Assembly: GCA_964397655.1 (NCBI GenBank)
Contig: CAYNKA010000006.1
Location: 173,100-237,099 of the forward strand
Source of the DNA: CAYNKA01 sp964397655
Lineage (GTDB): Bacteria; Spirochaetota; Spirochaetia; DTKZ01
DNA length: 64,000 nucleotides
Reading direction: 5' to 3'
Below are positions 35,274 to 43,696 of this stretch, in pieces. Every line of letters starts with the position of its first letter. Within the stretch, counting starts at the first letter, position 1. Made by a program: the position numbers and the translations under genes. The notes under the pieces are model-generated. The model had not been told where the DNA came from. It saw nothing but the letters and a program-made list of their open reading frames with translations, and did not search any database.

Positions 35274-36511
35274 AGATCGAACTGCACTACGGCAGGGGCG
35301 GGCAGGAACTGCGGTTTCCCGGCGAAAGGCGGCCCGCGATCCTTCTTCCCAGGCCCTTTCCCGAAGCTGCGAATGAACGGGAAATCGTAGCGAAGGCGCT
35401 CGCCTCGCCCGTCGGCTCCCCGAGGCTGGAAGAGATCGTCCGGCCGGGCGGGAAGGTCGTCGTCGTCACGAGCGACGTCACCCGCCCCATGCCGACGGCG
35501 AAGGTGCTGCCCGAAGTCGCGAAGACCCTCGAGCGGTGCGGAGTCAGCGAGGACGACGTTACCGTGGTCTTCGGCCTCGGGAGCCACCGCGCGCACACGC
35601 CCGAGGAGAGGATGAAGCTCCTCGGTCCGCAGGCGGCCGGCCTCCGGGCCGCGGACAGCGACCCGAACGACACGGTGCGGCTGGGAACCACGCGGCGCGG
35701 GACTCCGGTCGACATCTTCCGTCCGGTCGCCGAAGCGGAGCACCTCATCCTGCTCGGAAACGTCGAATACCATTATTTCGCCGGCTATTCCGGCGGCATG
35801 AAGGCCGTCATGCCCGGGGTCTCCTCCCGCGAGGCGATCAGGCACAATCACGGCTTCATGCTCGAGGACGGCGCCCGGGCGGGCGTTCTCGACGGCAATC
35901 CCGTCAGGGAGGACATCGAGGAGGTCCGCGAATTCCGGCCCGCGGATTTCATCCTGAACGTCGTGCTCGACGAGGAGAAGCGCATAGCAGGCGCCTTCGC
36001 CGGGCATCCCGTGGGAGCCCACCGGGAAGGCTGCCGGTTCCTCGACTCGTTCTACAAGGTCTCCCTCGGGGAACGGGCGGACGTCGTGGTCGTATCCGCG
36101 GGCGGATGGCCGAAGGACATCAACCTGTATCAGGCGCAGAAGGCCCTGGACAACGCGAAGCACGCGGTCCGTGACGGAGGCTTCGTCGTCTTCGTCGCGG
36201 AGTGCGGGGAAGGTTTCGGCGAGGGGCTCTTCGAGGAATGGATGAAGACCATGAAGCCCCGCGCCATGCTCGAGGAGATCCGGAAGGATTTCCGCCTCGG
36301 AGCCCACAAGGCCGCGGCGATCGCGGAGATCCTCTCGCGCGGGGTGAGCGTCCATTTCGCCTCAGCCTTCGACGCGGACACCGTGCGGAAGATCGGTTTC
36401 GTTCCCTTTCCTTCCGCCCGCTTGGCCCTGGACGCGGCCTTGGCGGGGGTCGGAGCCGACGCTTCGGTCTGCGTGATCCCGTTCGGCGGCTCCACCCTGC
36501 CGACTGCGTGA
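35270..36511 (+). CDS. LarA-family nickel-dependent racemase/epimerase
   Basis: LarA racemises lactate with a nickel-pincer nucleotide; relatives epimerise other 2-hydroxy acids. The 413-residue protein has the family segments TSDVTRPMP, GLGSHRAHTPEE, NVEYHYFAGYSGGMKAVMPG and RHNHGF with the cofactor-region histidines and lysine. No larB, larC or larE gene for cofactor synthesis is nearby, so the cofactor must be made elsewhere. Its position after an acyl-CoA ligase suggests it inverts the 2-hydroxy acid released by that ligase. Confidence 0.85.
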   Translation: MKIELHYGRGGQELRFPGERRPAILLPRPFPEAANEREIVAKALASPVGSPRLEEIVRPGGKVVVVTSDVTRPMPTAKVLPEVAKTLERCGVSEDDVTVVFGLGSHRAHTPEERMKLLGPQAAGLRAADSDPNDTVRLGTTRRGTPVDIFRPVAEAEHLILLGNVEYHYFAGYSGGMKAVMPGVSSREAIRHNHGFMLEDGARAGVLDGNPVREDIEEVREFRPADFILNVVLDEEKRIAGAFAGHPVGAHREGCRFLDSFYKVSLGERADVVVVSAGGWPKDINLYQAQKALDNAKHAVRDGGFVVFVAECGEGFGEGLFEEWMKTMKPRAMLEEIRKDFRLGAHKAAAIAEILSRGVSVHFASAFDADTVRKIGFVPFPSARLALDAALAGVGADASVCVIPFGGSTLPTA

Positions 36512-36581
36512 TGCCGGGCATCTTGCGCGACCGGGTCCGGTTACATTAGAGTTGTTTCGCCATGGAACGGGGAGAGTCTCG

Positions 36582-37298
36582 ATGCTTGAGCCCATAAAAC
36601 GCACGCGCCTGTACGAGGAAGTGATCGAACGCATCCTCAATCAGATCAAGAGCGGCTCCTTCAAGCCGGGCGACCGTCTGCCGACCGAGCGTGAGCTCTC
36701 TGGCCAGCTCAACGTGAGCAGGACGTCGATCCGCGAGGCACTCAGGTCCATGGAGATGATGGGCTACGTCGAGTCCCGCGTGGGCATCTCCGGGGGGACC
36801 TTCATCCGGGAGGTCACCGTGGAGGACGTCGTGGAACCCTTCACGCGGCTCCTCGCCAGCTACAAGAAGCAGGAATCCATCCTCCAACTCATCGAGGTCA
36901 GGATCATCTTCGAGTCCGCGGCGGCGAAGCTCGCGGCCCGCAGGAGGGACGAAGAGGACCTCCTGCGCATCGAAGAGAGCCTCGCCTTCATGCAGAAGGA
37001 GATCGGGAGCGGAAGCATCGGGCTGGAAGGGGACAACCGCTTCCACAAGACCGTTGCCAGGGCTACGCACAACGACGTCCTCATGAAGATGGCGAACCTC
37101 CTGGAAAGCCTGCTTGCGGACACGAGGCGAGTCACCCTCGAGCTGCCCGGGATACCTCAGGAGGCCCTCGAGGATCATCGGACCATCTACGAAGCGATCA
37201 GGAGCAGGAGCGAGAAGCAGGCGGCCCAGTCCATGAAGACCCACATCCGCAAGGCGCACAACCTGACTTCCCGCGGCGAGATCGACCTGGATGTATAA
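36582..37298 (+). CDS. FadR-type GntR transcriptional regulator
   Basis: The 238-residue protein has an N-terminal winged HTH (GDRLPTERELSGQLNVSRTSIREALRSMEMMGYV) and an all-helical FCD effector domain with metal-ligand-type Asp and His residues (EGDNRFHKTVA and EDHRTIYEAI). The domain commonly senses organic acids. ATG 36582 follows GGGGAGAG. It lies downstream of the LarA-like gene and upstream of the malic enzyme gene; near-repeats TATAAA(A)TAAATGA at 37291-37335 are candidate sites. Confidence 0.87.
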   Translation: MLEPIKRTRLYEEVIERILNQIKSGSFKPGDRLPTERELSGQLNVSRTSIREALRSMEMMGYVESRVGISGGTFIREVTVEDVVEPFTRLLASYKKQESILQLIEVRIIFESAAAKLAARRRDEEDLLRIEESLAFMQKEIGSGSIGLEGDNRFHKTVARATHNDVLMKMANLLESLLADTRRVTLELPGIPQEALEDHRTIYEAIRSRSEKQAAQSMKTHIRKAHNLTSRGEIDLDV

Positions 37299-37407
37299 AA
37301 TAAATGAAATCAATAGTATAAATGAATCATAAAGGCGGCCGCGACGGGACCGTCGTATAATGCCATGGTGCGGGGAGAGGAACCCCGGTCAAGAAAAGGA
37401 GATCGAC

Positions 37408-38868
37408 ATGAGTACCTTGAAAGCGGATCTATCGAATCTGGAACAGCTTTTTCCCAAGGATTTCACGCAGGACCAGACCGCCAAAGCGAAAACGGCCTTT
37501 TACAAGAAGCTCGCATTCCTGGCCCACCGGTTCTATTCCGGGAAGATCCAGGTCGTGCCCAGGGCGCCCGTTCCCGGCTTCAACTGGTTCAACGTCTGGT
37601 ATACGCCGGGCGTTTCCAACATCTCCACCTCCATTCGGGACGACAACGACCTTTCCTTCCAGCTTTCGGTGCGCGGCAACTTCGTCGCGGTGGTGAGCGA
37701 CTCGACGCGCGTCCTCGGGGACGGCGACTGCACGCCCCCCGGCGGGCTCGGGGTCATGGAAGGCAAAGCCTTTCTCATGAAGTACCTGGGAGGAATCGAC
37801 GCCGTCCCGCTCTGCGTGGACTCGAAGAACGCCAAGGGCGAGAACGATCCGGAGAAGATCATCGATTTCGTGAAGATGTGCCAGCACAGCTTCGGGGCGG
37901 TCAACCTCGAGGACATCTCCCAGCCGAACTGCTACCGCGTACTCGACGTCCTGCGCGAAGCCTGCGACATTCCGGTCTGGCACGACGACGCGCAGGGAAC
38001 GGCCTGCGTCACGCTCGCGGGGGTCATCAACGCGGTCAAGCTCGCCGGGAAGGAACTCTCCAAGGTGAGGATCGTCATGCTCGGCGCCGGCGCCTCCAAC
38101 ACGAGCATCGCCAGGCTTCTCATAGCCGACGGGGCCGATCCCGAGAAACTCGTCATGTTCGACACCAAGGGCTCCCTCCACAAGGGCCGCGACGACATCA
38201 AGCGGGACACGAGGTTCTACAGGAAGTGGGAGCTCTGCGAGAAGACCAATCCCGAGAGGTTCGGTTCGATCGAGGAGGCCGCAAAAGGCGCCGACATCAT
38301 GATCGCGCTGTCCCAGCCCGGCCCGGACACCGTGAAGCGCGCCTGGATCTCCAGCATGGCGAAGAAGGCCATCGTCTTCGCCTGCGCGAATCCCGTTCCG
38401 GAGATCTATCCCTACGCCGCCAAGGAGGCGGGAGCCTTCATCGTCGCCACGGGGAGGGGGGATTTCCCGAACCAGGTGAACAATTCGACCGGTTTCCCCG
38501 GGATCCTGAAGGGGGCCCTCCTCGTCAGATCCAAGAAGATAACCGACGGCATGGCCATCCGGGCCGCCCATTCCCTCGCGGACTACGCGGTGAAGCGCGG
38601 CATTACGCCCGAGAACATGGTGCCGACCATGGACGAAGCCGACATCTTCCCCGTGGAATCCGCGGACGTCGCCATGCAGGCCGTGGAGGAGGGAGTGGCC
38701 AGGATCAAGCTCGACAGGCAGGAAGCCTACGACCGAGCCAAGCGGGACATCACCGAGGCCCGCGAACTCACCGCCTCCCTCGTGAAGGACGGCTTCATCA
38801 AGTACGTTCCGGACGAGATGCTCGCCGAAGCGCTCAAGTCCGCGATCGACGCCGTTTCCAAGAAGTGA
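37408..38868 (+). CDS. Malic enzyme (oxaloacetate-decarboxylating)
   Basis: Converts malate to pyruvate and CO2 with NAD(P). The 486-residue protein has the short bacterial malic-enzyme core (VWYTPGVSNIS; WHDDAQGTACVTLAGVINA; VMLGAGASNTSIARLL; CANPVPEIYP) with N- and C-terminal extensions but no phosphotransacetylase domain. AAAGGAG precedes the ATG. A TATAAT at 37355-37360 without a good -35 suggests an activated promoter. It is followed by a strong terminator, so it is a single-gene unit. Confidence 0.92.
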   Translation: MSTLKADLSNLEQLFPKDFTQDQTAKAKTAFYKKLAFLAHRFYSGKIQVVPRAPVPGFNWFNVWYTPGVSNISTSIRDDNDLSFQLSVRGNFVAVVSDSTRVLGDGDCTPPGGLGVMEGKAFLMKYLGGIDAVPLCVDSKNAKGENDPEKIIDFVKMCQHSFGAVNLEDISQPNCYRVLDVLREACDIPVWHDDAQGTACVTLAGVINAVKLAGKELSKVRIVMLGAGASNTSIARLLIADGADPEKLVMFDTKGSLHKGRDDIKRDTRFYRKWELCEKTNPERFGSIEEAAKGADIMIALSQPGPDTVKRAWISSMAKKAIVFACANPVPEIYPYAAKEAGAFIVATGRGDFPNQVNNSTGFPGILKGALLVRSKKITDGMAIRAAHSLADYAVKRGITPENMVPTMDEADIFPVESADVAMQAVEEGVARIKLDRQEAYDRAKRDITEARELTASLVKDGFIKYVPDEMLAEALKSAIDAVSKK

Positions 38869-38914
38869 CTCGCCTCGGGCCGGACGCGAGACCGCCCGGC
38901 CCGACCGACCGAAA

Positions 38915-38953
38915 AAAGCCGGCCGAGAAGCGATTCGAGGCCGGCTTCTTTTT
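38915..38953 (+). terminator. Rho-independent terminator of the malic enzyme gene
   Basis: AAGCCGGCC (38916-38924) pairs with GGCCGGCTT (38939-38947), with A residues before and T residues after, so it could work in both directions. The core matches the argG terminator exactly. Confidence 0.85.
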
Positions 38954-39003
38954 TCCGGCCGCGACGGTCTCTCTCGCCCCGCTCGCGCCGCTCCCCTCAT
39001 CGT

Positions 39004-39062
39004 TTGACAGATAGGTACTATGGTAATACAATTAAACGAAATTCAACCTTCGTTCAGGAACG
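39004..39062 (+). promoter_or_regulatory. Promoter and palindrome ahead of the alcohol dehydrogenase gene
   Basis: TTGACA (39004-39009), 17 bases, TACAAT (39027-39032). A perfect CGTTC-AG-GAACG palindrome (39051-39062) lies just before the start codon and may bind the FadR-type regulator encoded downstream. Confidence 0.7.
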
Positions 39063-39068
39063 ATCGAC

Positions 39069-40103
39069 ATGAAAGCTTTGAGAAAGCTCGCGAGAGGGAA
39101 GGGAAACATGGCCCTCGAGGAAGTCCCGGTTCCCGAGATCGGCGACGAGGAAGTCCTCGTCGAGGTGAGGGCCGTCGGCGTGTGCGGGACCGATTACCAC
39201 ATCTACACCGACGAGTATCCGACCTCGCCCCCCCTGACGGTGGGGCACGAGTTCAGCGGGGAAATCGTGAAGATGGGAAGCCGCGTTACCGGCTATAGGG
39301 CAGGAGAGCGCGTCGTTTCCGAATTGAGCGTCGCCTCCTGCGGGACCTGCATCCACTGCAAGACCGGGAACCCCCACGTCTGCCCCGCCAAAAAGCCGCC
39401 GGGGTCCGAAATCGACGGGGCCTGCGCCGAGTTCGCGAAGATGCCCTACCGGCTGCTCCACCGCATACCCGAGAACGTGTCCTTCGAGGAAGCGGCCGTT
39501 GTCGAGCCCGCTGCCATCGTGGTTCACGGCGTCCTCGAAAGGGCGGAGGTCTTCGTGAACGATTTCGTCGTGATCGCCGGCGCGGGTCCCATCGGGCTGC
39601 TCGCCGCCCAGGCGGCCAGAGTCGCAGGGGCCCGCAGGGTGGTCATCCTCGGGACCGACAACGACCGGGGACTCAGGTTCGAGGCGGCAAAGCGACTCGG
39701 CTTCGAGGACGTGATCGACGTGTCGCGGACGGACGCGGTCGAAGAGGTCGTGCGGCTGTCGGAAGGCAGAAAGGCCGATCTTTTCGTGGAATGCTCCGGA
39801 TCGCTCCAAGCGATCAACACCGGGATCGACGTACTCCGCAGGCACGGAAGGATGGGGGTCATCGGGATCCCGGGCAGCGAGACCCTCGAGGTAAAATGGA
39901 AGAAGGCGGTCCTCAACGCCTTGAAGATCGTTTTTTCCTTCAGTTCGTCGTCGACGAGCTGGGACAAGGTGCTCGGCATGATCAGCGTCGGCTCGCTGGA
40001 CGTGAAGTCCCTCATCACCGATGTCGTTGCGATGGAGGAATGGGAAACTGTTTTCGGCAAGGTGAGCAGGGGCGAGGTCTTGAAGGCCGTGCTCAAGCCC
40101 TGA
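39069..40103 (+). CDS. Zinc-dependent medium-chain alcohol dehydrogenase
   Basis: 344 residues with catalytic-zinc ligands Cys39 (GVCGTDYH) and His60 (GHEFSGE), the four structural-zinc cysteines (CGTCIHCKTGNPHVC) and the NAD loop AGAGPIGLLAAQ. Closest in style to sorbitol/threonine-type polyol dehydrogenases. It has its own promoter and heads an operon with an SDR and a GntR regulator, so a two-step oxidation and reduction of a polyol or sugar acid is plausible. Confidence 0.9.
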   Translation: MKALRKLARGKGNMALEEVPVPEIGDEEVLVEVRAVGVCGTDYHIYTDEYPTSPPLTVGHEFSGEIVKMGSRVTGYRAGERVVSELSVASCGTCIHCKTGNPHVCPAKKPPGSEIDGACAEFAKMPYRLLHRIPENVSFEEAAVVEPAAIVVHGVLERAEVFVNDFVVIAGAGPIGLLAAQAARVAGARRVVILGTDNDRGLRFEAAKRLGFEDVIDVSRTDAVEEVVRLSEGRKADLFVECSGSLQAINTGIDVLRRHGRMGVIGIPGSETLEVKWKKAVLNALKIVFSFSSSSTSWDKVLGMISVGSLDVKSLITDVVAMEEWETVFGKVSRGEVLKAVLKP

Positions 40104-40171
40104 GAGCCCGGCCCGCACCGAGAGCATGGAGCGGGAATCGATCCCGCCCGAGATTTCGACAGGAGTAGCGT

Positions 40172-40921
40172 ATGGGATACGACTTGAGCGGTTTGAACGC
40201 GGTCGTCACCGGAGCCGCGCAGGGCCTCGGCATGACGATAGCGGAGACGTTCGTGAAGGCGGGATGCAAGGTCGCCCTCGTGGACATGAACCGGGCGAAA
40301 CTCGAGGAGACCGCGAGGCGCCTCGGCCCCGCGGTCCGGACCTACGTCTGCGACATCGTTTCCGACGGTGCCGTCGCGGAGACCGTAGCGAAGATAAACG
40401 GGGATTTCGGCTGCATCGACATCCTCGTGAACAATGCGGGAATAGCCTCGGCGGAGGACCTGTTGGACACTCCCGCCGAAAGGTGGAGAAAGACCATCGA
40501 CGTGAACCTCACGGGAACCTTCAACTTCACCCAGGCGGCCGCCCGGGTCATGGCGGCTCGGGGAAAGGGCGGGAGGATAGTCAACATAGCCTCCGTGGCT
40601 GGAAGGAACGGAGGCTTCACCGTGTCGCCGGCCTATTCGTCCAGCAAGGCCGGCATCCTCGGGCTCACCAAGGCGTCGGCCAGGCAGCTCGCGAAATACA
40701 AGATCACGGTGAACGCCGTGGCGCCCGGCTCGCTCGAGAGCGAGATGCTGAACAGCTTCGGCGCGGACAAGGTGGAGGCCCTGCGCAAGAGCATGCCCCT
40801 CGGAAGGCTCGGCACCTTCGAAGACGTGGCGAGGGCCGTCCATTTCCTCGTTTCGCGGGAGGCCGAGTTCATCGACGGAGTCTGCCTCGACGTGAACGGC
40901 GGACAGTTCATGGCCCCCTAG
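40172..40921 (+). CDS. Short-chain dehydrogenase/reductase
   Basis: 249-residue classical SDR: TGAAQGLG (residues 13-20), NNAG, catalytic Ser and YSSSK, C-terminal DVNGGQFMAP. VALVDMN after the second strand suggests NAD. AGGAG lies before the ATG. Second gene of the ADH-SDR-GntR unit; the substrate is unknown. Confidence 0.88.
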   Translation: MGYDLSGLNAVVTGAAQGLGMTIAETFVKAGCKVALVDMNRAKLEETARRLGPAVRTYVCDIVSDGAVAETVAKINGDFGCIDILVNNAGIASAEDLLDTPAERWRKTIDVNLTGTFNFTQAAARVMAARGKGGRIVNIASVAGRNGGFTVSPAYSSSKAGILGLTKASARQLAKYKITVNAVAPGSLESEMLNSFGADKVEALRKSMPLGRLGTFEDVARAVHFLVSREAEFIDGVCLDVNGGQFMAP

Positions 40922-40966
40922 GGGGAATGGCGGAACAGGCGCGCGTAAGGTATACTCGGTGACGTC

Positions 40967-41701
40967 ATGAAAAACCTATCCTTGCTCGAACCTCCGAAAA
41001 AAACGCGGCTCTACGAGAACATCATAGAGCAGATCGTCGATCTCATGAAGCGAGGCGACCTCAAGCCCGGCGACCGGCTTCCGACCGAGAGGGACCTCGC
41101 CGAGCAGCTCCAGGTCAGCAGGACCGCCATCCGGGAGGCCTTCCGCTCCCTCGAGATCATGGGCTTCATAGAGTCGAAGGTGAGGGAAGGCACCTTCGTG
41201 AAGACCCTGACCTTGGAAAGCGTCATGAGCCCCTTCAGCACCATCCTCTCGCAGGACAGGATCCTCATCATGGAGCTGATCCAGGTGCGCATACTCCTCG
41301 AGACCGAGATCGCGCGGCTCGCCGCGATGAAAATCTCCCCCGAAAAGGCCGAAAAGATCCAAGCCGTGCTCGACGTCATGAGGAAGAACGTCGCGGCGGG
41401 CGGACTCGGGGTCGAGGACGACGACCTCTTTCACGCGACGCTCGCCGAAGCCGCGGGAAACCGGGCCCTCATGACGATCCTCGGCATGTGCGGCGACCTG
41501 CTCCACAAGACGCGCCAAGCGACGATGGAGATCCCCGGCCAGCCAGCCAAGACCGTCAAGGACCACGCGGCCATCGCCGAAGCGGTCAAGGCGGGAAATC
41601 CGCAGAAGGCTGCGCAGCTCATGCGCCAGCATCTCGTGAAGGCCTACAAGAACCTCAGGAAACGGCCGGATTTCGAGAACATAGAGGAATCCCTGGGATA
41701 G
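40967..41701 (+). CDS. FadR-type GntR transcriptional regulator
   Basis: 244 residues: winged HTH (GDRLPTERDLAEQLQVSRTAIREAFRSLEIMGFI) and an FCD effector domain (DDLFHATLAE; KDHAAIAEAV). It is closely similar in both domains to the regulator at 36582, suggesting a past duplication. There is no clear ribosome-binding site; a TATACT lies 12 bases before the ATG. It probably regulates the ADH-SDR unit upstream and perhaps TRAP4, which is convergent. Confidence 0.87.
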   Translation: MKNLSLLEPPKKTRLYENIIEQIVDLMKRGDLKPGDRLPTERDLAEQLQVSRTAIREAFRSLEIMGFIESKVREGTFVKTLTLESVMSPFSTILSQDRILIMELIQVRILLETEIARLAAMKISPEKAEKIQAVLDVMRKNVAAGGLGVEDDDLFHATLAEAAGNRALMTILGMCGDLLHKTRQATMEIPGQPAKTVKDHAAIAEAVKAGNPQKAAQLMRQHLVKAYKNLRKRPDFENIEESLG

Positions 41702-41703
41702 GA

Positions 41704-41730
41704 GACCGGGCCGCGGAGAGCGGCCCGGTC
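41704..41730. terminator. GC-rich hairpin after the GntR gene
   Basis: GACCGGGCCGC and GCGGCCCGGTC form an 11-bp stem with a 5-base loop, two bases after the stop. There is no T-tract, so it may protect the mRNA 3' end or terminate only weakly. Confidence 0.5.
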
Positions 41731-41863
41731 GGTCGGGCGCGAAGCGGGCCGAGCGCCCCGGCGATGCAGGCGGTCTGAAGCCGGCCATCATCCGTTCCGG
41801 ATACGGTCCGTAGTGGATCGATGGGCCGTCGCCGAGGACGCAGAGTCTCCGTATGGTTTTGCC

Positions 41864-43162
41864 CTATTTCGGCATGAAAAGGTTCGGCAGGGTCATGGAC
41901 ACCGCCGGGATGTAGGTGATGACGAGCAGGACGCCTACCATGACGATGTAGAAGGGTATGAGCGTCTTCGACAATTGCTCGATCTTGACCCCCGAGATTG
42001 CGCTTCCTATGAACAGGGTGCTGCCCACCGGCGGCGTGAGGAGTCCGATCCCGAGGTTGAGGATCAGGATGACGCCGAAGTGGATCGGGTCCACTCCCAC
42101 CTTCATCGCTATCGGAAGCAGGATCGGCGTCGCGATCAGGATGATGCAGGACATCTCCATGATCGTCCCGAGGAAGAGGAGGATCACGTTGATGATGATG
42201 AGCACGAGGTACTTGTTCGTCGTCGTTCCGAGGATCGCGTCGGTGATCATCTTCGGGACCTTGAGGTAGGCGACGAGCCATCCGAAGGCGCCGGATGTGC
42301 CGATCAGGATCATGACGATGGAGAGCGTCCTGATGGATCTTCCGAGTATTCCCCACATCGCGGTGATGGGCACTTCCCTGTACACGAAGAAGGTCACGAA
42401 CATTGCCCAGAGCACGGCGATGGCGGCGGACTCGGTGGCGGTGAAGACGCCCGAGATGACGCCGAAGACGACGATGATCACCGTGAAGAGCCCCCACGCC
42501 GCGTCGACGAAGGTCCTGGCGACCCGTTTGATCGAGAAGCGGTCGCTCACCGGATAGTTCCGCTTGACCGAGATTATGTAGCTGTAGATCATGAGCGCCA
42601 CCCCGAGGAAGATGCCGGGAACGAAGCCCGCGAGGAAGAGTCCCCCGATCGACACGCTCCCCGCGACCAGCGAGTAGATCACCATGTTGTGGCTCGGGGG
42701 AATCAGGATGCCCTGGACCGAGCTCGTCATGGTGACGTTCGTGGCGAAATCGACGTCGTAGCCCTGCTTCGTCATGAGGGGGATGAGGATGGGCCCGAGC
42801 GAGGAAGTGTCCGCCGCCGAGGATCCGGAGATGCCCCCGAAGAACATCGAGGCGACGATGTTCACCATGGCGAGCCCTCCGCGCATCCAGCCTACCAGGG
42901 CGTCGGACAGGGCGATGAGGCGCTTGGATATGCCTCCCGTCCCCATGATCTCTCCCGCGATGATGAAGAACGGCACCGCGAGAAGCGTGAAGGTGTTGAT
43001 GCCCTTCACCATGTTCTGGAGCATCATCTGGAGCGGGAGCCCGAGGTAGAGCATCGTCACGAGCGAGGAGAAGCCGATGGCGAAGACGATGGGGGCCCGT
43101 ATCACGAGGAGAACGAAGAAGGTCCCGATCAGAAGGATGACGGCGATCACGTCCGTTTGCAT
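41864..43162 (-). CDS. TRAP4 large membrane subunit (DctM family)
   Basis: 432 residues with FIIAGEIMGTGG, GGISGSSAADTSS and GILIPPSHNMVIYS. The start overlaps the end of dctQ by 16 bases. It is last in the LacI-P-Q-M operon read leftwards from 45.8 kb. Confidence 0.94.
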   Translation of the reverse strand: MQTDVIAVILLIGTFFVLLVIRAPIVFAIGFSSLVTMLYLGLPLQMMLQNMVKGINTFTLLAVPFFIIAGEIMGTGGISKRLIALSDALVGWMRGGLAMVNIVASMFFGGISGSSAADTSSLGPILIPLMTKQGYDVDFATNVTMTSSVQGILIPPSHNMVIYSLVAGSVSIGGLFLAGFVPGIFLGVALMIYSYIISVKRNYPVSDRFSIKRVARTFVDAAWGLFTVIIVVFGVISGVFTATESAAIAVLWAMFVTFFVYREVPITAMWGILGRSIRTLSIVMILIGTSGAFGWLVAYLKVPKMITDAILGTTTNKYLVLIIINVILLFLGTIMEMSCIILIATPILLPIAMKVGVDPIHFGVILILNLGIGLLTPPVGSTLFIGSAISGVKIEQLSKTLIPFYIVMVGVLLVITYIPAVSMTLPNLFMPK

Positions 43163-43617
43163 AGGTACTCCCGTAGTTTCTCGACGACCATGATGACGAG
43201 AGCCGTTCCCGTGACCGGTATGGACGCGAAGAGCCAGCTCGACCTTATCCCGAGGCCCGGCATGACGTTGAGGGCCGTGAGCTGCGTAAGCTTGATGCCC
43301 TCCCAGAACATGCAGGCGGCGAAGATCAGGATGATGAAGTGGTTGACGTAATCGAGCACGCGGAGCTGCTTCGCGTTCAGGAAGTACTCGATCACGCTCA
43401 TCCTGAGATGCCGTTCCTCCTTGATGGCGAGGGCGGAACTGATGAGGCAGAACCAGACCATGAAGAAGAGGGCTCCTTCCTCACCCCATCCCGGGGTGCG
43501 GTTGAAGACGTAGCGTCCCACGACGACGATCGAAACCACGACGACCTGCGCCATGAGGAAGATCCTGCACGCGCCGCCGATCACGGCCCTCGTCGCGTCG
43601 AAGAATTTGTCCAGCAT
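43147..43617 (-). CDS. TRAP4 small membrane subunit (DctQ family)
   Basis: 156 residues, four predicted helices, and the family segment GEEGALFFMVWFCLISSALAIKEERHLRM. A large hairpin lies between the receptor gene and this one. Confidence 0.9.
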   Translation of the reverse strand: MLDKFFDATRAVIGGACRIFLMAQVVVVSIVVVGRYVFNRTPGWGEEGALFFMVWFCLISSALAIKEERHLRMSVIEYFLNAKQLRVLDYVNHFIILIFAACMFWEGIKLTQLTALNVMPGLGIRSSWLFASIPVTGTALVIMVVEKLREYLCKRT

Positions 43618-43640
43618 AGAGAATCCTTCCTTGGACTGCG

Positions 43641-43671
43641 GGCGGCCGGTCCCGCGCGGGAACCGGCCGCC
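43641..43671 (-). terminator. Intercistronic hairpin after the TRAP4 receptor gene
   Basis: GGCGGCCGGT pairs with ACCGGCCGCC around an 11-base interior, without a T-tract. Its likely role is RNA stabilisation or weak termination between P and Q. Confidence 0.6.
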
Positions 43672-43696
43672 GATGCGCCCGAATCGCCTTGGGAGC

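Noticed and set aside
31892..36511. Calling the dehydrogenase-ligase operon a bacterial microcompartment
   Set aside because: No shell protein, encapsulation peptide or B12 enzyme is encoded in the window.
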